Below, in pieces: positions 41,210-52,223 of a stretch of DNA of 64,000 nucleotides. The translations under genes and the position numbers were made by a program. The first letter of the stretch is position 1, and each line of letters starts with the position of its first letter. The notes beneath the pieces are model-generated. The model saw only the letters and a list, made by a program, of their open reading frames with translations. It was not told the DNA's origin and did not search any database. The stretch is from Serripes groenlandicus (lineage: Eukaryota; Mollusca; Bivalvia; Cardiida; Cardiidae): assembly GCA_031761405.1 (NCBI GenBank), contig JASEVX010000001.1, forward strand, positions 197,177,706 to 197,241,705. Reading direction: 5' to 3'.

Positions 41210-43003
41210 TTTAGCTTGACTATTCGAAGAATAAGGGGAGCTATTGTAGTCACTCTGGCTTCGGCGTCGTCATTGGTTAAAGTTTTTGTGCAAGCTAGCA
41301 TTTACCCTTATAACTTACATACGCCTAGGCCAATGATCCTCAAACTTGGTATGGACATACTTCATAGCAAGTTGGTGATGCCTACACAGTTTGGTCAAGT
41401 TCACTGTAACTTTCTATATAGAAACAGTTCATGGTTAAAGTGTTTGTGCAAGCTAGCATTTACCCTTATAACTAACATACGCCTAGGCCTATGGTCTTTA
41501 AACTTTGTATGGACATTCTTCATAGCAAGTTGGTGATGCCTATAAACTTTGGAGTCAGTAGGTCAAAGGTCAAGGTCACTGACCTTTTATATGGAAACAG
41601 TTCATGGTTAAAGTTTTTATGCAAGGTAGCATTTACCCTTATAACTAACATACACTTAGGCCTGTGATCTTCAAGTTGGTTTTGCATAGAGAGTTTTGGA
41701 GTTACTAGGTCAAAGGTCAAGGTCACTGTGACCTTTCTGTAAAGAAACAGTTAATGGTTAAAGTTTTTGTGAAAGCTAGCATTTACCCTTATAACTTATA
41801 TACGCCTAGGCCTATGATCTTCAAACTTGGTATGGGCATACATCATAGCAAGTTGGTGATGCCTAGAGAGTTTGGAGTCAATAGGTCAAAGGTCAATTTC
41901 ACTGTGACCTTCAATACAGAAACATTCCTTGCTTTAAAACTACTGATTGCTTAGGCCTATGACCCTGAAACTTAGGTTTGGTAATGGTCATGATCAGCAC
42001 TTGACTCAAATAGGTCATGGGATCATAAGGTCAAAGGTCAAGGTCACTTTGACCTTTAACGAAAAACACACTATTTTTTTGCAATAACTTTGAACTAGTT
42101 GTATATGGTGCAAATTGTTGCCCTATGGTTAAAGGTTTGCGTGCAACTACATTTCGAGTCCATATCTTAGTAAATACTTGATGCGTTCCATTGAAACGTT
42201 ATATAGTTAAAAACATCTTGAAATTGACAAATTTACCGTTCACGCTCCGTTCCATTCCGTTCCACTCCGCTCACGTTCCAATCCGCTCTCAAAGCGTTCA
42301 CTCATTCATAACATTGTGATTGCTTTTTTCCGTTCCGTTCAGATTGAGCGCTTTTTTACGCTCACTCGAAACGCCTTTTTTCGATCAAAATCTGTTCAAC
42401 GATTTGATTGGCTTAAATTAATTTCGTTTCGTTTATATTTTTTTTTACTTAACCCTAAATATTAACAAACGATCTAGAGTTTTTTCAGGACAGTCGTTAG
42501 TAGCATATCGTATTACGAAAATGATCATGTTAATAATATTTGTTACATTCTAATTCAATCGGATACTTGAGTGTCTTATAAAACAAAAGTTTAGTATATA
42601 AATATGACTTTTAATAAAATAGTTTTGTAAAATAATTATCGGATAGTTGTTGCAACCGTTCAATGAGCGAATGATTGGATTTTTGCAATCATTATGATTG
42701 TTTCGTTCAGAGCCCAAAATTCCGTTCCGCTCATAAAGCGTTCCAACTTCGTTCCAATCACTCTCACACTCCAATCACGTTCCGCTCCGATTGTCAATTT
42801 CATGATGTTCTTAACTGTACAACCCTTCCCAACCATCACACCTATGAAAATAATCAAGTTAAATAACTCTATCCTGCATATAATGCAAATTATCAAGACA
42901 TTGTGGTTAATGTTTAGCATGCAACTACATTAGAGTCCATTATCTCAGTAATCAAATAAGCGTTGGAATAGTCGAGCATGCTGTCCTCCGACAGCTCTTG
43001 TTA
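41210..43003 (+). mobile_element. Pearl-like element, family C with nested palindromic insert
   Basis: It starts TTTAGCTTGACTATTCG with hairpin CTATTC-GA-AGAATAAG, then about five tandem units of ~157-175 bp (AGCTAGCATTTACCCTTA at 41295, 41452, 41627 and 41776; each holds AAAGGTCAAGGTCACT). The right end is GAGCATGCTGTCCTCCGACAG, then CTCTTGTTATA. A GTTCC/CGCTC-rich insert of about 600 bp (42220-42805) interrupts the last unit. Confidence 0.6.
42220..42805. repeat. GTTCCGCTC-rich foldback-like insert
   Basis: Both ends carry dense CGTTCCGTTC/GTTCCAATCC motifs next to GAAATTGACAA (left) and TTGTCAATTTC (right), so the flanks are inverted relative to each other. The AT-rich middle has no gene. 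Short open frames on both strands here are not convincing. Confidence 0.4.
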
Positions 43004-43359
43004 TAATTAGTGTTTAGAGACATTTTTATTGCAATTTATTTATTATGCTAGCTTTCTAAATATGCGAGAATATAGTTTGTGATCGTTATATTAAGATGTG
43101 TTATGTTAATTTTATTTTTATATAGCAACTCTAAACAAAAAATATTGTAAGATTCCTTCATATTCAGCATTAATTATTATGCAGTAGGCCAGTCAATTAA
43201 TTACTTGTTGAAAACTAAATGATTGACAATCATGATTAGTTTATATTTTATAAATGTTATAGGACACAATGCATCTAATATAAGTTGGAAAGTCTGGTAG
43301 TTCTAACTCTTTTATTCTTTTATAAAATTTAAGCTTTCTCTTCCTTTTTTAGATTCATC

Positions 43360-44118
43360 TTTAGCTCACCAGAGCACGAAGTGCTCAAGGTGAGTTTTTG
43401 TGATCACATTTTGTCCGTCGTTCGTTGTCAACATTTGCTTGTTAACACTCTAGAGGCTACATTTTGCATCCAATCTTCATGAAAGTTTATCAGTACATAC
43501 ATCTCCATAAAATCTAGGCCAAGAACGAAACTGGGTCATGTGGAGTCACAAACTATGTCACTAAATCAATTTAAATGAAAATCTTGTATACACTCTGGAA
43601 GACGCATTTAAAACATGAACATGTTGAACATTTTTAAGAATATTTGTCTTAGTGATATCTAGGCCAAGTTCGAATAGTCAAAAACTTAGTCACAATGCCA
43701 AATTGAAGGAAAATCTTGTTAACACTCTGGATTTTGTCAGAAAGTTTGTTTTAATGATGTCTATGCCAAGTTTGAATATGGGTCATGTGGGGATCAAAAA
43801 CAAGGGCACAAGGTCAGATTGAAGGAAAATCTTGTAACACTCTGGAAGGTGCATTTTAGGCTTGAGCATGTTGAAACTTTGTCAGAATGTTTGTCTTGAT
43901 GATATCTAGGCATAATTTCATTTACAGTTGTGTTGAGAAGTATTAACACTTCTTTGTAACAAACCGTTAAAAATCAATAAGCTTTGTCAGAAAAGCTTCC
44001 AGTTAACAAACATTGCCGCCAGGCAAAAACCTCATATTGCCATAAGTGCTGAAAGAGTTAAGTCTTAAATAGCCCATTCTCAGGTGAGCGATCCAGGGCC
44101 TCATGGCCCTCTTATTTT
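43360..44118 (+). mobile_element. Pearl-like element, family A (diverged copy)
   Basis: It has the same ends as the 17.2 kb element: TTTAGCTCACC...AAGGTGAG at the left, and AGGTGAGCGATCCAGGGC, a hairpin and CTCTTATTTTT at the right. The core is about three diverged units containing AAAATCTTGT...AACACTCTGGA. Non-coding. Confidence 0.6.
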
Positions 44119-45211
44119 TGCATGTACAAATCATTTTGAAATTCAATTGATCTTTGATTTTCACTTTTTGGAATTTGTTAATTCAGTTATTTATTTGACA
44201 TTTCTGAGTTTTATACATATCTTATCAAAGGGAAACTGCTGTCTTTTAAGGTTTCTAATAACACAATTAATTTCTAACCTTTTTTTCATGCATCTGTAAC
44301 AGACGACTTTTAAAAAAAAAACATCAAAAGAAATATTGCTCATAATGATCAATTTCTTCTTCTTGCGAAAATGTTTCAACTCTTCAAAACCTGTAAATTT
44401 AATATGCAGAGATTTTCCATAATTTCGCATAGATTTTTTCAAGGTTGTCTGTTTCAGATTTGTTCTATGTACAAAAAGGGATACTATCGCAGATCTGGAT
44501 TTTATTTTTCGTCTACAAAAATCATTATTTTTTATGTTTTTATATCACCAAGGTTGTCCTTAGACTAAAATCATGACACTATAATATAACATTTCGTACA
44601 TGTACATCATTGTGTTGCTGAGCAACAATTATTTCGTATTATGTCTTACATATCTTGTAATTAGTTCTACATATATATACTTGAAAAAAGGAATAAAGGA
44701 AATATTTTTACGGAGAAGTTAATCTAACTTGGGTTCTGTTGTTGATCTTCTTTCAATTATAATATGAAGTCTATGAGTTTCTCCTCAAGGCCAAGTTACG
44801 CTAAATACATCCATTACCATGCTGATCTAGTTCTTAAAAAACCTTTGTTTGTGTAGAAATGAGTGTATATACCCTCACCAGAATACATTGAAAATATGCC
44901 ATTAAGTTTAAATTCATTGTAAATATGTATTGGATGCACTGGAAATGTTTTATTTGATCTGTTGAGTATGTTAACCTTGTTTGAAAGTGAAAGTATAGTA
45001 CATGTAAACCAGTTTCGTCCCAGCCCTTATTCGTCCAAAATGACGGTAACCATCTTCATGTAGTGAATTTCTTTTTGCATAATACATGACCCTCCCTCAT
45101 TTTCTTTGGATTATATTAAAGCTAAGAGTTAACTTTTATCAATGGAGTAGATTGTTTTACCTGTAAAATGCTTAGAAAGTGTAACAATTGAGTGTTGAGA
45201 CCGGTCGATTT
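44119..45211. other. Intergenic, no gene
   Basis: Contains one decayed MITE (44270-44485) and AT-rich unclassified sequence. Confidence 0.45.
44270..44485 (-). mobile_element. TTAA MITE, decayed
   Basis: ATGCATCTGTAACAGACGAC at the left, TTGTCTGTTTCAGATTTGTTC at the right; ends lost. Confidence 0.5.
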
Positions 45212-45826
45212 ACATAGAAACAAAGAAGGAATTCATTTGCCGTATTGAGACCTGAACTTCAAGTGAAGGTGTTGCCTTTGCAGGTTGACACTTACAGAAC
45301 ACATAGATTATATGTATGACCATGCATCTGGCTTTCGTTTTGTGAATTATTGACAGGTGACATATTTGTGAATTCGAGCACTAGTTGTTTCCATCAAATA
45401 TTGGTTAACCCTTTCTCTCATACGACAATTCTGCAACAGACGACTTTGAACGTATTTCGTCAACACATAGAAAATCTCCATAATTGAATGGATAACCTAT
45501 GACAAAAAGTGGAAAACATTGTGGCAAAAGGAGAAATTGCACGTTTTGTGCAATTTCTACTTTTGCCACTGTGTTTTCAAAAAGCCGTCTGCTGCAGAGG
45601 CCTTAGAAAGCGTCTATATCGGGGAAAGGGTTAATGGAAACAAAGAAAGAATTCATTTGGTGTATTGTGACCTGAACTTCAAGTGAAGGTGTTGCCTTTG
45701 CAGGGTGACACTTACAGATCACATAGATTATATGTATGACCATGCATCTGGCTTTCGTTTTGTGAATTATTGACAGGTGACATATTTGTTGATTCGAGCA
45801 CTTGTGGTTTCCAACAAATATTGGTT
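45212..45826 (+). repeat. Tandem duplication flanking a MITE
   Basis: The ~190-base sequence from AACAAAGAAGGAATTCATTT to ATCAAATATTGG occurs at 45219-45404 and 45638-45826, with a few differences, on each side of the TTAA MITE. Confidence 0.8.
45405..45634 (+). mobile_element. TTAA MITE within a tandem duplication
   Basis: Full-length, both TTAA ends. It separates two ~190-bp copies of one sequence (45212-45404 and 45635-45826). Confidence 0.85.
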
Positions 45827-45899
45827 TATTTAACCCTTTCCTACCCTCACACGTCTACGATATGAGTTTATTCCCCTACTTGTGTTTTTATAAAAAAAA

Positions 45900-46082
45900 A
45901 TGATTATTCGAGCACAGCGAAAATAAATGCGCCATTCTTCTTTTACCAATGTATGTTGTATCTCAGCCAGTCGCTTGGAACGACACATGTGTAAAGAAGC
46001 CCCGGACATTTTTAGTATAAATTGACCACCGTGATATAACTGAATAATTGTTTTCAACGGTGTTAATCTACACATAACCAAT
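45900..46082 (+). mobile_element. SINE family 1, body and tail fragment
   Basis: It shares CCACCGTGATATAACTGAATA and the CGGTGTTAA tail with family 1; the tRNA head is absent. Confidence 0.5.
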
Positions 46083-46407
46083 TGTAACCTAGCCCTAACG
46101 GGCAGACGCTCTACCTCTTCACCAACAAAGGGCTACTTTAGTTTGAACCTACGACCTCACTATCTCGACGTGGATCCCACGGGTAGCATGCGGCCCTACT
46201 GCATCTTACAATATTGGTTCTTAATGCATCTGCCTACAGTGAATACTTACGTGAGCATGTGTACCCACGCAGTCTCACCAGAATATTAATGCATACCTAC
46301 ATATACCTTATGACAAAAAGATGGAAGTGTAGCCACACTAGTTCTATGCCAATATGTATGTGAAAGATGTTAAAGCGAGATGCCACTAAGACCCCCAAAA
46401 TTACCAG

Positions 46408-46550
46408 ACGTGGCTACTTTTCAATTCTCGTTCAAGGATTGCGAGACCTCTGGCTGGAATAACAAGTTCGACAAAGTGCAGGATTTCACGGTACAAGATG
46501 GAATGGTCCTAAAGGCTGTTAGCTCTCTCTACGAGGCGGGTATTAAATAA
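46408..46550 (+). pseudogene. Dermatopontin-like exon, apparently without a splice donor
   Basis: After the acceptor TTACCAG at 46407, an open stretch reads DVATFQ...DCETSGWNNKFDKVQDF then TVQDGMVLKAVSSLY, ending EAGIK and TAA (46548-46550). The W-x-N-x-F-D spacing and the V-x-x-V-S-S block match the repeat of dermatopontin, an extracellular-matrix protein used in mollusc shell and connective tissue. The exon at 51273 is the same unit (DIAIGDC...NWTNLFDYDQKY) and has a proper donor after NEQK. Here the matching point runs into a stop with no GT, so this copy is probably decayed. A weak earlier donor (GTATTA at 46540) is the alternative. Confidence 0.5.
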
Positions 46551-46584
46551 TATTTATAAGTTTCTTGATATCTTGACTTCCTTT

Positions 46585-46742
46585 GTTTCCTTAAACAATT
46601 AACGATTTGACACTTTTGCAACTGACGTCTTTTGATAGCGTTATGGCAAAAAGGATAAAATCTTCATAATAGGTATTTTTTTTCATTTTTTTCGATTATG
46701 TGTTGAATTATTTCTAATAACAACTGATTCATTTATAGCGAT
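46585..46742 (-). mobile_element. TTAA MITE, first half (continues at 48211-48269)
   Basis: TTGACACTTTTGCAACTGACG...TTCATTTATAGCGATTT; the rest, ending ACATGGGAAAGGGTTAA at 48269, lies beyond the family B pearl-like insertion. Confidence 0.55.
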
Positions 46743-48210
46743 TTTTTAGCTCTACTGGCCAAAGGCCAGAAGGGCTTATGTCGTGGCGATTTGTCCGTCG
46801 TCCGTGCGTCCGTCCGTCCGTCTGTCCGTAAACAATTTCTTGTTAACACGATACAGTCTTCACTTTTGATTGTATCTCAACTAAACTTATACAGTAGTTA
46901 GATCCGCCCATGCATGACTGGATTATGGCCCTTGAAATGGTCAAAATTGCTATGAAAGAGCTTGTTAACACGATACAGTCTTCTTTTTGTATTGTATCTC
47001 AACCAAACTTATACAGTAGTTAGATATCCATGAGAGCTCGGTTCCTTTCGAAAACCAGCCAGATCCGCCCATGCATGACTGGATTATCGCTCTTGAAATG
47101 GTCAAAATTGCTATAAAAGAGCTTGTTAACACGATACAGTCTTCACTTTTAATTGTATCTCAACCAAACTTATACAGTAGTTAGATATCCATGAGAGCTC
47201 GGTTCCTTTCGAAAACCAGCCATATCCGCCCATGCATGACTGGATTATGGCCCTTGAAATGGTCAAAATTGCTATAAAAGAGCTTGTGTACACGATACAG
47301 TCTTCACTTTTAATTGTATCTCAACCAAACTTATACAGTAGTTAGATATCCATGAGAGCTCTGTTCCTTTCGAAAACCAGCCAGATCCGCCCATGCATGA
47401 CTGGATTATCGCTCTTGAAATGGTCAAAATTGCTATAAAAGAGCTTGTTAACACGATACAGTCTTCACTTTTGATTGTATCTCAACCAAACTTATACAGT
47501 AGTTAGATATCCATGAGAGCTCGGTTCCTTTCGAAAACCAGCCATATCCGCCCATGCATGACTGGATTATGGCCCTTGAAATGGTCAAAATTGCTATAAA
47601 AGAGCTTGTGTACACGATACAGTCTTCACTTTTAATTGTATCTCAACCAAACTTATACAGTAGTTAGATATCCATGAGAACTCGGTTCCTTTCGTAAACC
47701 AGCCAGATCCGCCCATGCATGACTGGATTATGGCCCTTGAAATGGTCAAAATTGCTATAAAAGAGCTTGTTAACACGATACAGTCTTCACTTTGGATTGT
47801 ATCTCAACCAAACTTATACAGTAGTTAGATATCCATGAGAGCTCAGTTCCTTTCGTAAACCAGCCAGATCCGCCCATGCAAGACTGGATTATGGCCCTTG
47901 AAATTGTCCAAATTGCTATAATTGAGCATGTGAACACAATAGAGGCTCCATTTACTATCTGATCTTCACCAAACTTAGATAGTAGTTAAATATTGATGAG
48001 AGCTTGGTTCCTTTTGAAAATCAGCCAGATCCGCCCATGCAAGACTGGATTATGATCCATGAAATTGTAAAAATTGCTATAATACAGCTTGTGAACACAA
48101 AAGAGCCTCCATTTACTATCCGATCTTCACCATACATACATGCACTGGATTGAAAATGACCAAAGAACCATACCAGTAGAGCATAGGCCCTCATGGGCCT
48201 CTTGTTTTAT
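46743..48210 (+). mobile_element. Pearl-like element, family B, inserted in an older MITE
   Basis: Left end TTTTTAGCTCTACTGGCC with hairpin CTGGCC-AAA-GGCCAG, then GTCCGTCCGTCCGTC, then about seven tandem units of ~161 bp (CACGATACAGTCTTCAC at 46846, 47128, 47290, 47450, 47612 and 47772). The right end is hairpin GGCCCTCATGGGCC, then CTCTTGTTTTA. The flanks (46585-46742 and 48211-48269) read as two halves of one decayed TTAA MITE, so this element landed inside it. Two 60-residue open frames inside the core are repeat translations. Confidence 0.65.
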
Positions 48211-48515
48211 TTTATTCTAAGATTTTTTCAAATTCGTCTTCTGTAGATATGTTTTACATGGGAAAGGGTTAAACCAGATAAAAATCGAACCTCTACTCAG
48301 GAAGATATTGATTTAGATGTCTTTATTTGACATCGATTGCATAGCATGCTTTCAGCTTATAATAACCAAGTCGCTGCCAAAAGCAAATAAAGGTTTTTGC
48401 AAAATATGCAGATTCAGGTGTGAGAGCCCGTAACGAGCTGTCTCTTCTGAAATCAGCATTGTTTGCCACTTAGACATTATATTTTACCAAACTTCCTGCG
48501 ATGATTCCCCGTTAT

Positions 48516-49040
48516 CTAAGCCGACTTCTGACTGTATGTCGACATACCTACCACTAAACGTGCTGTGGATTCAGCCGTCACAAATCTGTCACGCAGATGG
48601 CGTTGACGGATGTAATTTTCCTGCCGTACTGACGTTACACGCGGTCTACCTGAACGTGGCCTATCGAAAAACGTTCCCGTGACTCCGACACGTCGAATGA
48701 GACGCACTATTTTCGAACGAGAGACGTTTAACCCTTTCCCTCATACGACAATTCTGCAGCAGACGACTTCGAACATATTTTGTCAAATAATGGAAAATCT
48801 CTATAATTGAATGGATAACCTATGACGAAAGGTGGAAAACATTGTGACAAAAGGAGAAATTGCACGTTTTGTGCAATTTCTTCTTTTGGCACTATGTTTT
48901 CAAAAAGCCGTCTGCTGCAGAGGCGTCAGAAAGCGTCTATATGAGGTAAAGGGTTAAACGTCTAGCGACTTGGTCTTGCGTTCTCCCACATTCAATCATG
49001 GCCAAAACTCTTTTCGGAATTTAGCTTCGCCATTATCAGA
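48516..49040 (-). pseudogene. Tc1/mariner transposase fragment, split by a TTAA MITE
   Basis: On the - strand, 49015-48958 reads KRVLAMIECGRTQDQVAR and 48727-48519 continues with SKIVRLIRR...RPRSGRPRVTS...NYIRQRHLRDRF. This is the paired helix-turn-helix DNA-binding region with the G-R-P-R AT-hook-like linker typical of Tc1 transposases. The MITE at 48728-48957 interrupts it. With the MITE and one TTAA removed, the flanks join in frame through RRLNVSR. A separate one-base shift lies just before KRVL. The DDE catalytic domain is absent. This is a dead relic. Confidence 0.75.
48728..48957 (+). mobile_element. TTAA MITE inserted in Tc1 transposase
   Basis: Flanks GAGACG|TTAA and TTAA|ACGTCT. 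Removing the element with one TTAA restores the transposase frame, which proves both the borders and a 4-bp TTAA duplication. Confidence 0.92.
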
Positions 49041-49319
49041 AACTGGATCATTGTCAGAAAATGTCTGAAAATATGGTTGTGAGTCGACTTACACATGTAA
49101 CAGTGTAAACTTCAATCGATAACACCACATGGTTGACACGCACGGCCTGCACGAGCAATTCGTGAGCAGTTACACGAATGTAACAATGGGCTGAATAAAA
49201 TCGTACGAGTTTAGGTATATCGGTCATATCGGTCAGAGTACATATATACATTTCTTACATTGCAACTCAAATTTAAACTTTAAAAGAAAATTAACGCCAA
49301 CTTTCGATGAGGCGTTTCT

Positions 49320-49665
49320 TTATCTCGTCAGCATACTTATCTTGACACATATACATCAGTCGTAATGCTATCAGCGAAACATTGGGCGCCAAGAAGGGAA
49401 GCTATTACTACGCTTGTTAACGTATCTGAACGGGGATCGAACACGGATCTCCCTCCCCCGAGGCGGACGCTCTAACCACTACGTCTCAACGATGGCCATT
49501 CATGTCACCCAATATATCAGGGTATTTACTGGATTAACTACCGATTATACGGGTATTGTTTATCAGTGATACATCAGTCGTAATGTTATCAGCGCAGTCA
49601 TTCGTGCTAAGGTTGGAAATAATTACTAATATTTGGTACGACCCGACCGGGGATTTAACTCTTAT
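49320..49665 (-). mobile_element. SINE family 2, two decayed reverse copies
   Basis: CATCAGTCGTAATGCTATCAG...GGGGATCGAACACGG...CTCTAACCACTACG (to about 49485), then a second decayed copy with CATCAGTCGTAATGTTATC at 49570. Confidence 0.55.
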
Positions 49666-49834
49666 AAGTCACGGAGAATATTCAAATACATGCGATGAGT
49701 GCGCTATGTTGAGCAGTAGCACACTTATCTAAATTAACTAGTACTAAGAAATCTACTCTTTGATAACATATGCTCCTTCTCTTGAGCTAAATAGACAACA
49801 TACACAATCAAGTTTTGTTTCAGTTATGTCAGCA

Positions 49835-50126
49835 GGGTCCAATTCCACCAACATTACAACACCACCAACATCCACCAACATTACTTAGTGCTAAGTAATA
49901 CTTAAATACTTAAAGGCATAATTCATGATTTTTGCTTCCCTAATATTTTGTAATACATGAATTGTGAAATAAATTTAAGTATATGACTAAATGGACATAA
50001 ATAGTTACCTCGCTGACAAATAATTATTTTTAAGAAAAGAAATTGTTTGCCATTTTTATAAGGGAAACAAAAATCATGAAATTTGCGTTTAAGTAAGCAC
50101 TAAGTAATGTTAGTGGAATTGGACCC
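49835..50126. mobile_element. GGGTCCAATTCC MITE, uninterrupted copy
   Basis: Terminal inverted repeats GGGTCCAATTCCACCAAC/...TGGAATTGGACCC. Subterminal CTTAGTGCTAAGTAA appears at both ends. No coding content. Confidence 0.75.
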
Positions 50127-50544
50127 AGACTCATCAAGGGTGACACTATAATAGGGGGGACTTGTTTAAACTCGATGTAAGCGGCTCTCAGCGGAAACCA
50201 ATCGTTATGCATTTGGGAGCTATGTAAATCCAGATAATTAAGCGCACCAGCGCAGTCTGATATTGCTCTGCGCTGTTCGCAAATGAGTCATAGAATGTTT
50301 CCAGAACAGTCTCCAATCGGGCCCTTAGCGCTGGCAGTCTTTTTCTGAATGAGTAATAATTATGTTAATAGTTTTTGATGGAGCACCGCTGACCTTTAGA
50401 CAAGGTTTTGCTGACTAACCGGGTGTTACATAGAGAAATGTCGTTGTCTATGTTTAGTTATATACCAACTTGTGTTGGAGTTTGGCAGTTCTCGGAATCG
50501 AAACCCGATCCCTGAATATTGTTTTAATCTATTATTTATTTCAG

Positions 50545-50657
50545 ATGAGGTTAATAAATTCGAACAGGACTTCGTATGGTCTTGCCCCGGAAATAGTTAC
50601 GTACAGGGCATGCGCAGTCACCATGACAATACCAAAAAGGACAGGGTGCATTTAAAT
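50545..50657 (+). CDS. Dermatopontin-like exon (isolated)
   Basis: Acceptor ATTTCAG ends at 50544 and donor AAT|GTAAGC starts at 50658. The peptide is EVNKFEQDFVWSCPGNSYV then QGMRSHHDNTKKDRVHLN. F-x-F/W-S-C-P-x-x, the R-S-x-H-D-N block and K-D-R match the conserved dermatopontin repeat, in which CP begins a strand and DR-x-W follows. The entry phase needs one preceding base and the exit is phase 0. It therefore does not join directly to the exon at 51273, which needs a phase-1 partner. A small exon with the W-x-F-x-C-C part is missing between them, or these are separate remnants. Confidence 0.55.
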
Positions 50658-50944
50658 GTAAGCTAGTGATACTTTGAATATGTACTGTTCGCAGGTGAAA
50701 GAAAATTAAAAATTGCCAAAATCGGCGAATAACAAAGTTCCAGGTCTGTATGCACCTATGTGCAGAATAATCAGGACATACACACTGTCCGCTTATAGGC
50801 ATACTGGTAGCCTCCGGTCTAAAACATGTTAGTCCAGAACAATTTAATCGCAACTGCCATTAGTTTAAACATATTTATTTTACATCGATAATATTAATCA
50901 CGATCGATGTCTTCCTGGAGACATAAACAGTTCTCGCTTGCCCG

Positions 50945-51016
50945 CTCATCACGAGATTCGAACCCGGGACATTTAGTACGAGAGGCCGATGCTCTACCAC
51001 TGCACCACCGTCTTCC
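50945..51016 (-). repeat. tRNA-like SINE head
   Basis: The complement reads a B box (GGGTTCGAATCTCG) and A box (AGTGGTAGAGCAT), but the arms do not fold into a full cloverleaf by eye. A similar unit is at 60190-60268. Confidence 0.45.
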
Positions 51017-51272
51017 ACTGTCATTGATAACAAGACCTTTGATCATTTATTCTTAGAAACGACTACTCCAAAAAAGTTCAATACGTTTTGAAAGACTAGA
51101 TTGATGATATCATTTGCAGGCACCAACCGTAGTACATTTTAGCAGACGGTAAAGACTATGGTCAGATTGCGAAAGCGCAACCTCTCCCGAGTCTTCGCTG
51201 TACGCAGGCGAAAATTCAAGATTACCAGACCGGGCTCAATTTTGTACTACATGATGTTGATTATGTTTCCAG

Positions 51273-51396
51273 ATATTGCTATAGGAGATTGCGTTATTAG
51301 AAATTGGACGAATCTATTCGATTATGATCAGAAATACAGATTACCAGATGATACAGTTATGAAAGGGGTTATTTCACAATTCGCAAACGAACAAAA
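51273..51396 (+). CDS. Dermatopontin-like exon (isolated)
   Basis: Acceptor TTATGTTTCCAG ends at 51272 and donor AA|GTGAGT begins at 51397. The peptide DIAIGDCVIRNWTNLFDYDQ then KYRLPDDTVMKGVISQFANEQ resembles one dermatopontin repeat: Cys, then N-W-x-N-x-F-D, then a Pro-Asp turn and V-M-x-G-V-x-S. Family repeats continue with D-R-R-W; that exon was not found before 54 kb. With 46408-46550 and 50545-50657 it suggests a fragmented dermatopontin-like locus, possibly tandem copies. I cannot close a gene model. Confidence 0.55.
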
Positions 51397-51693
51397 GTGA
51401 GTAAAATTAAATAACTCGATCCAAATATTCTTGGTATATCTAAAACAAAACAAGCAAATTATAACGATTCAGAAGACTTTTGACGCTTGTGGCGCAGACG
51501 AATTTTAAAAAAAGAAAATTGTGAGAAAATAAATGAATTGCTCAAAATGAACTGTACATTGTATCTCCTTTTCGTATATCAAATCATACTTTGGATTATC
51601 ATAGATATTAAAATGATTATTTACATATTTTTCACACAATGTTTGCTCCGTAACCTATTATATTTCCCTTTTTTCAATATTTTATAGGAATTA

Positions 51694-52080
51694 TATGCAG
51701 ATGTGTACACAGCAGACGATTCTTAAATACGAGGGGTGTTCAAAAAGAGGAAAAGGGCTCTTATATCTTTATTATGGCAGTTATGTTGCTTGAACTTTAT
51801 ATACATAGTGTTTGATTAAATTATAATTTGATCACATAATGTAATATTCATTTCTCACGTGCATATAGAGTAATCGTAACCACAGTAACGTCACTAAGAA
51901 TTATTTCCAGATGTGTACAAAGCCGACGATTCTAAAATACGAGGGGTGTTCAAAAAGCGGAAAATGGCTCTTATATCTTTATTATGGCAGTTATGTTGCT
52001 TGAACTTTATAGACATAGTGTTTGATTCAATTCAAACACGTGCATATAGAGTAATCGTAACCACAGTAACGTCACTGAAC
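51694..52080. repeat. Duplicated mariner-end-like sequence
   Basis: TACGAGGGGTGTTCAAAAAG, resembling mariner terminal repeats, occurs at about 51730 and 51939. Each is preceded by GCAGATGTGTACA and followed by the same ~90 bases. No transposase is present. Confidence 0.55.
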
Positions 52081-52223
52081 AAATACCGGGCCATCACGTT
52101 TCCACGTTGACGTATAAAAGAGAAGGAGGTAATTTCAAACATTCTCGTTTTCAGTGATCGAGTATACAGATACGAGTATTGCCGGGCTATAAGAGCGAAT
52201 TCTGACGTCGTTACTATTGTTGG

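Noticed and set aside
42550..42933. Overlapping frames on both strands around 42.7 kb
   Set aside because: They lie in the GTTCCGCTC-rich foldback-like insert.
47272..47776. Two near-identical 60-codon - strand frames
   Set aside because: Translations of the ~161-bp core of pearl-like family B.
50551..50853. 100-codon - strand frame with several cysteines (CSGLTCFRPE)
   Set aside because: It overlaps the better-supported + strand dermatopontin-like exon and has no splice context of its own.
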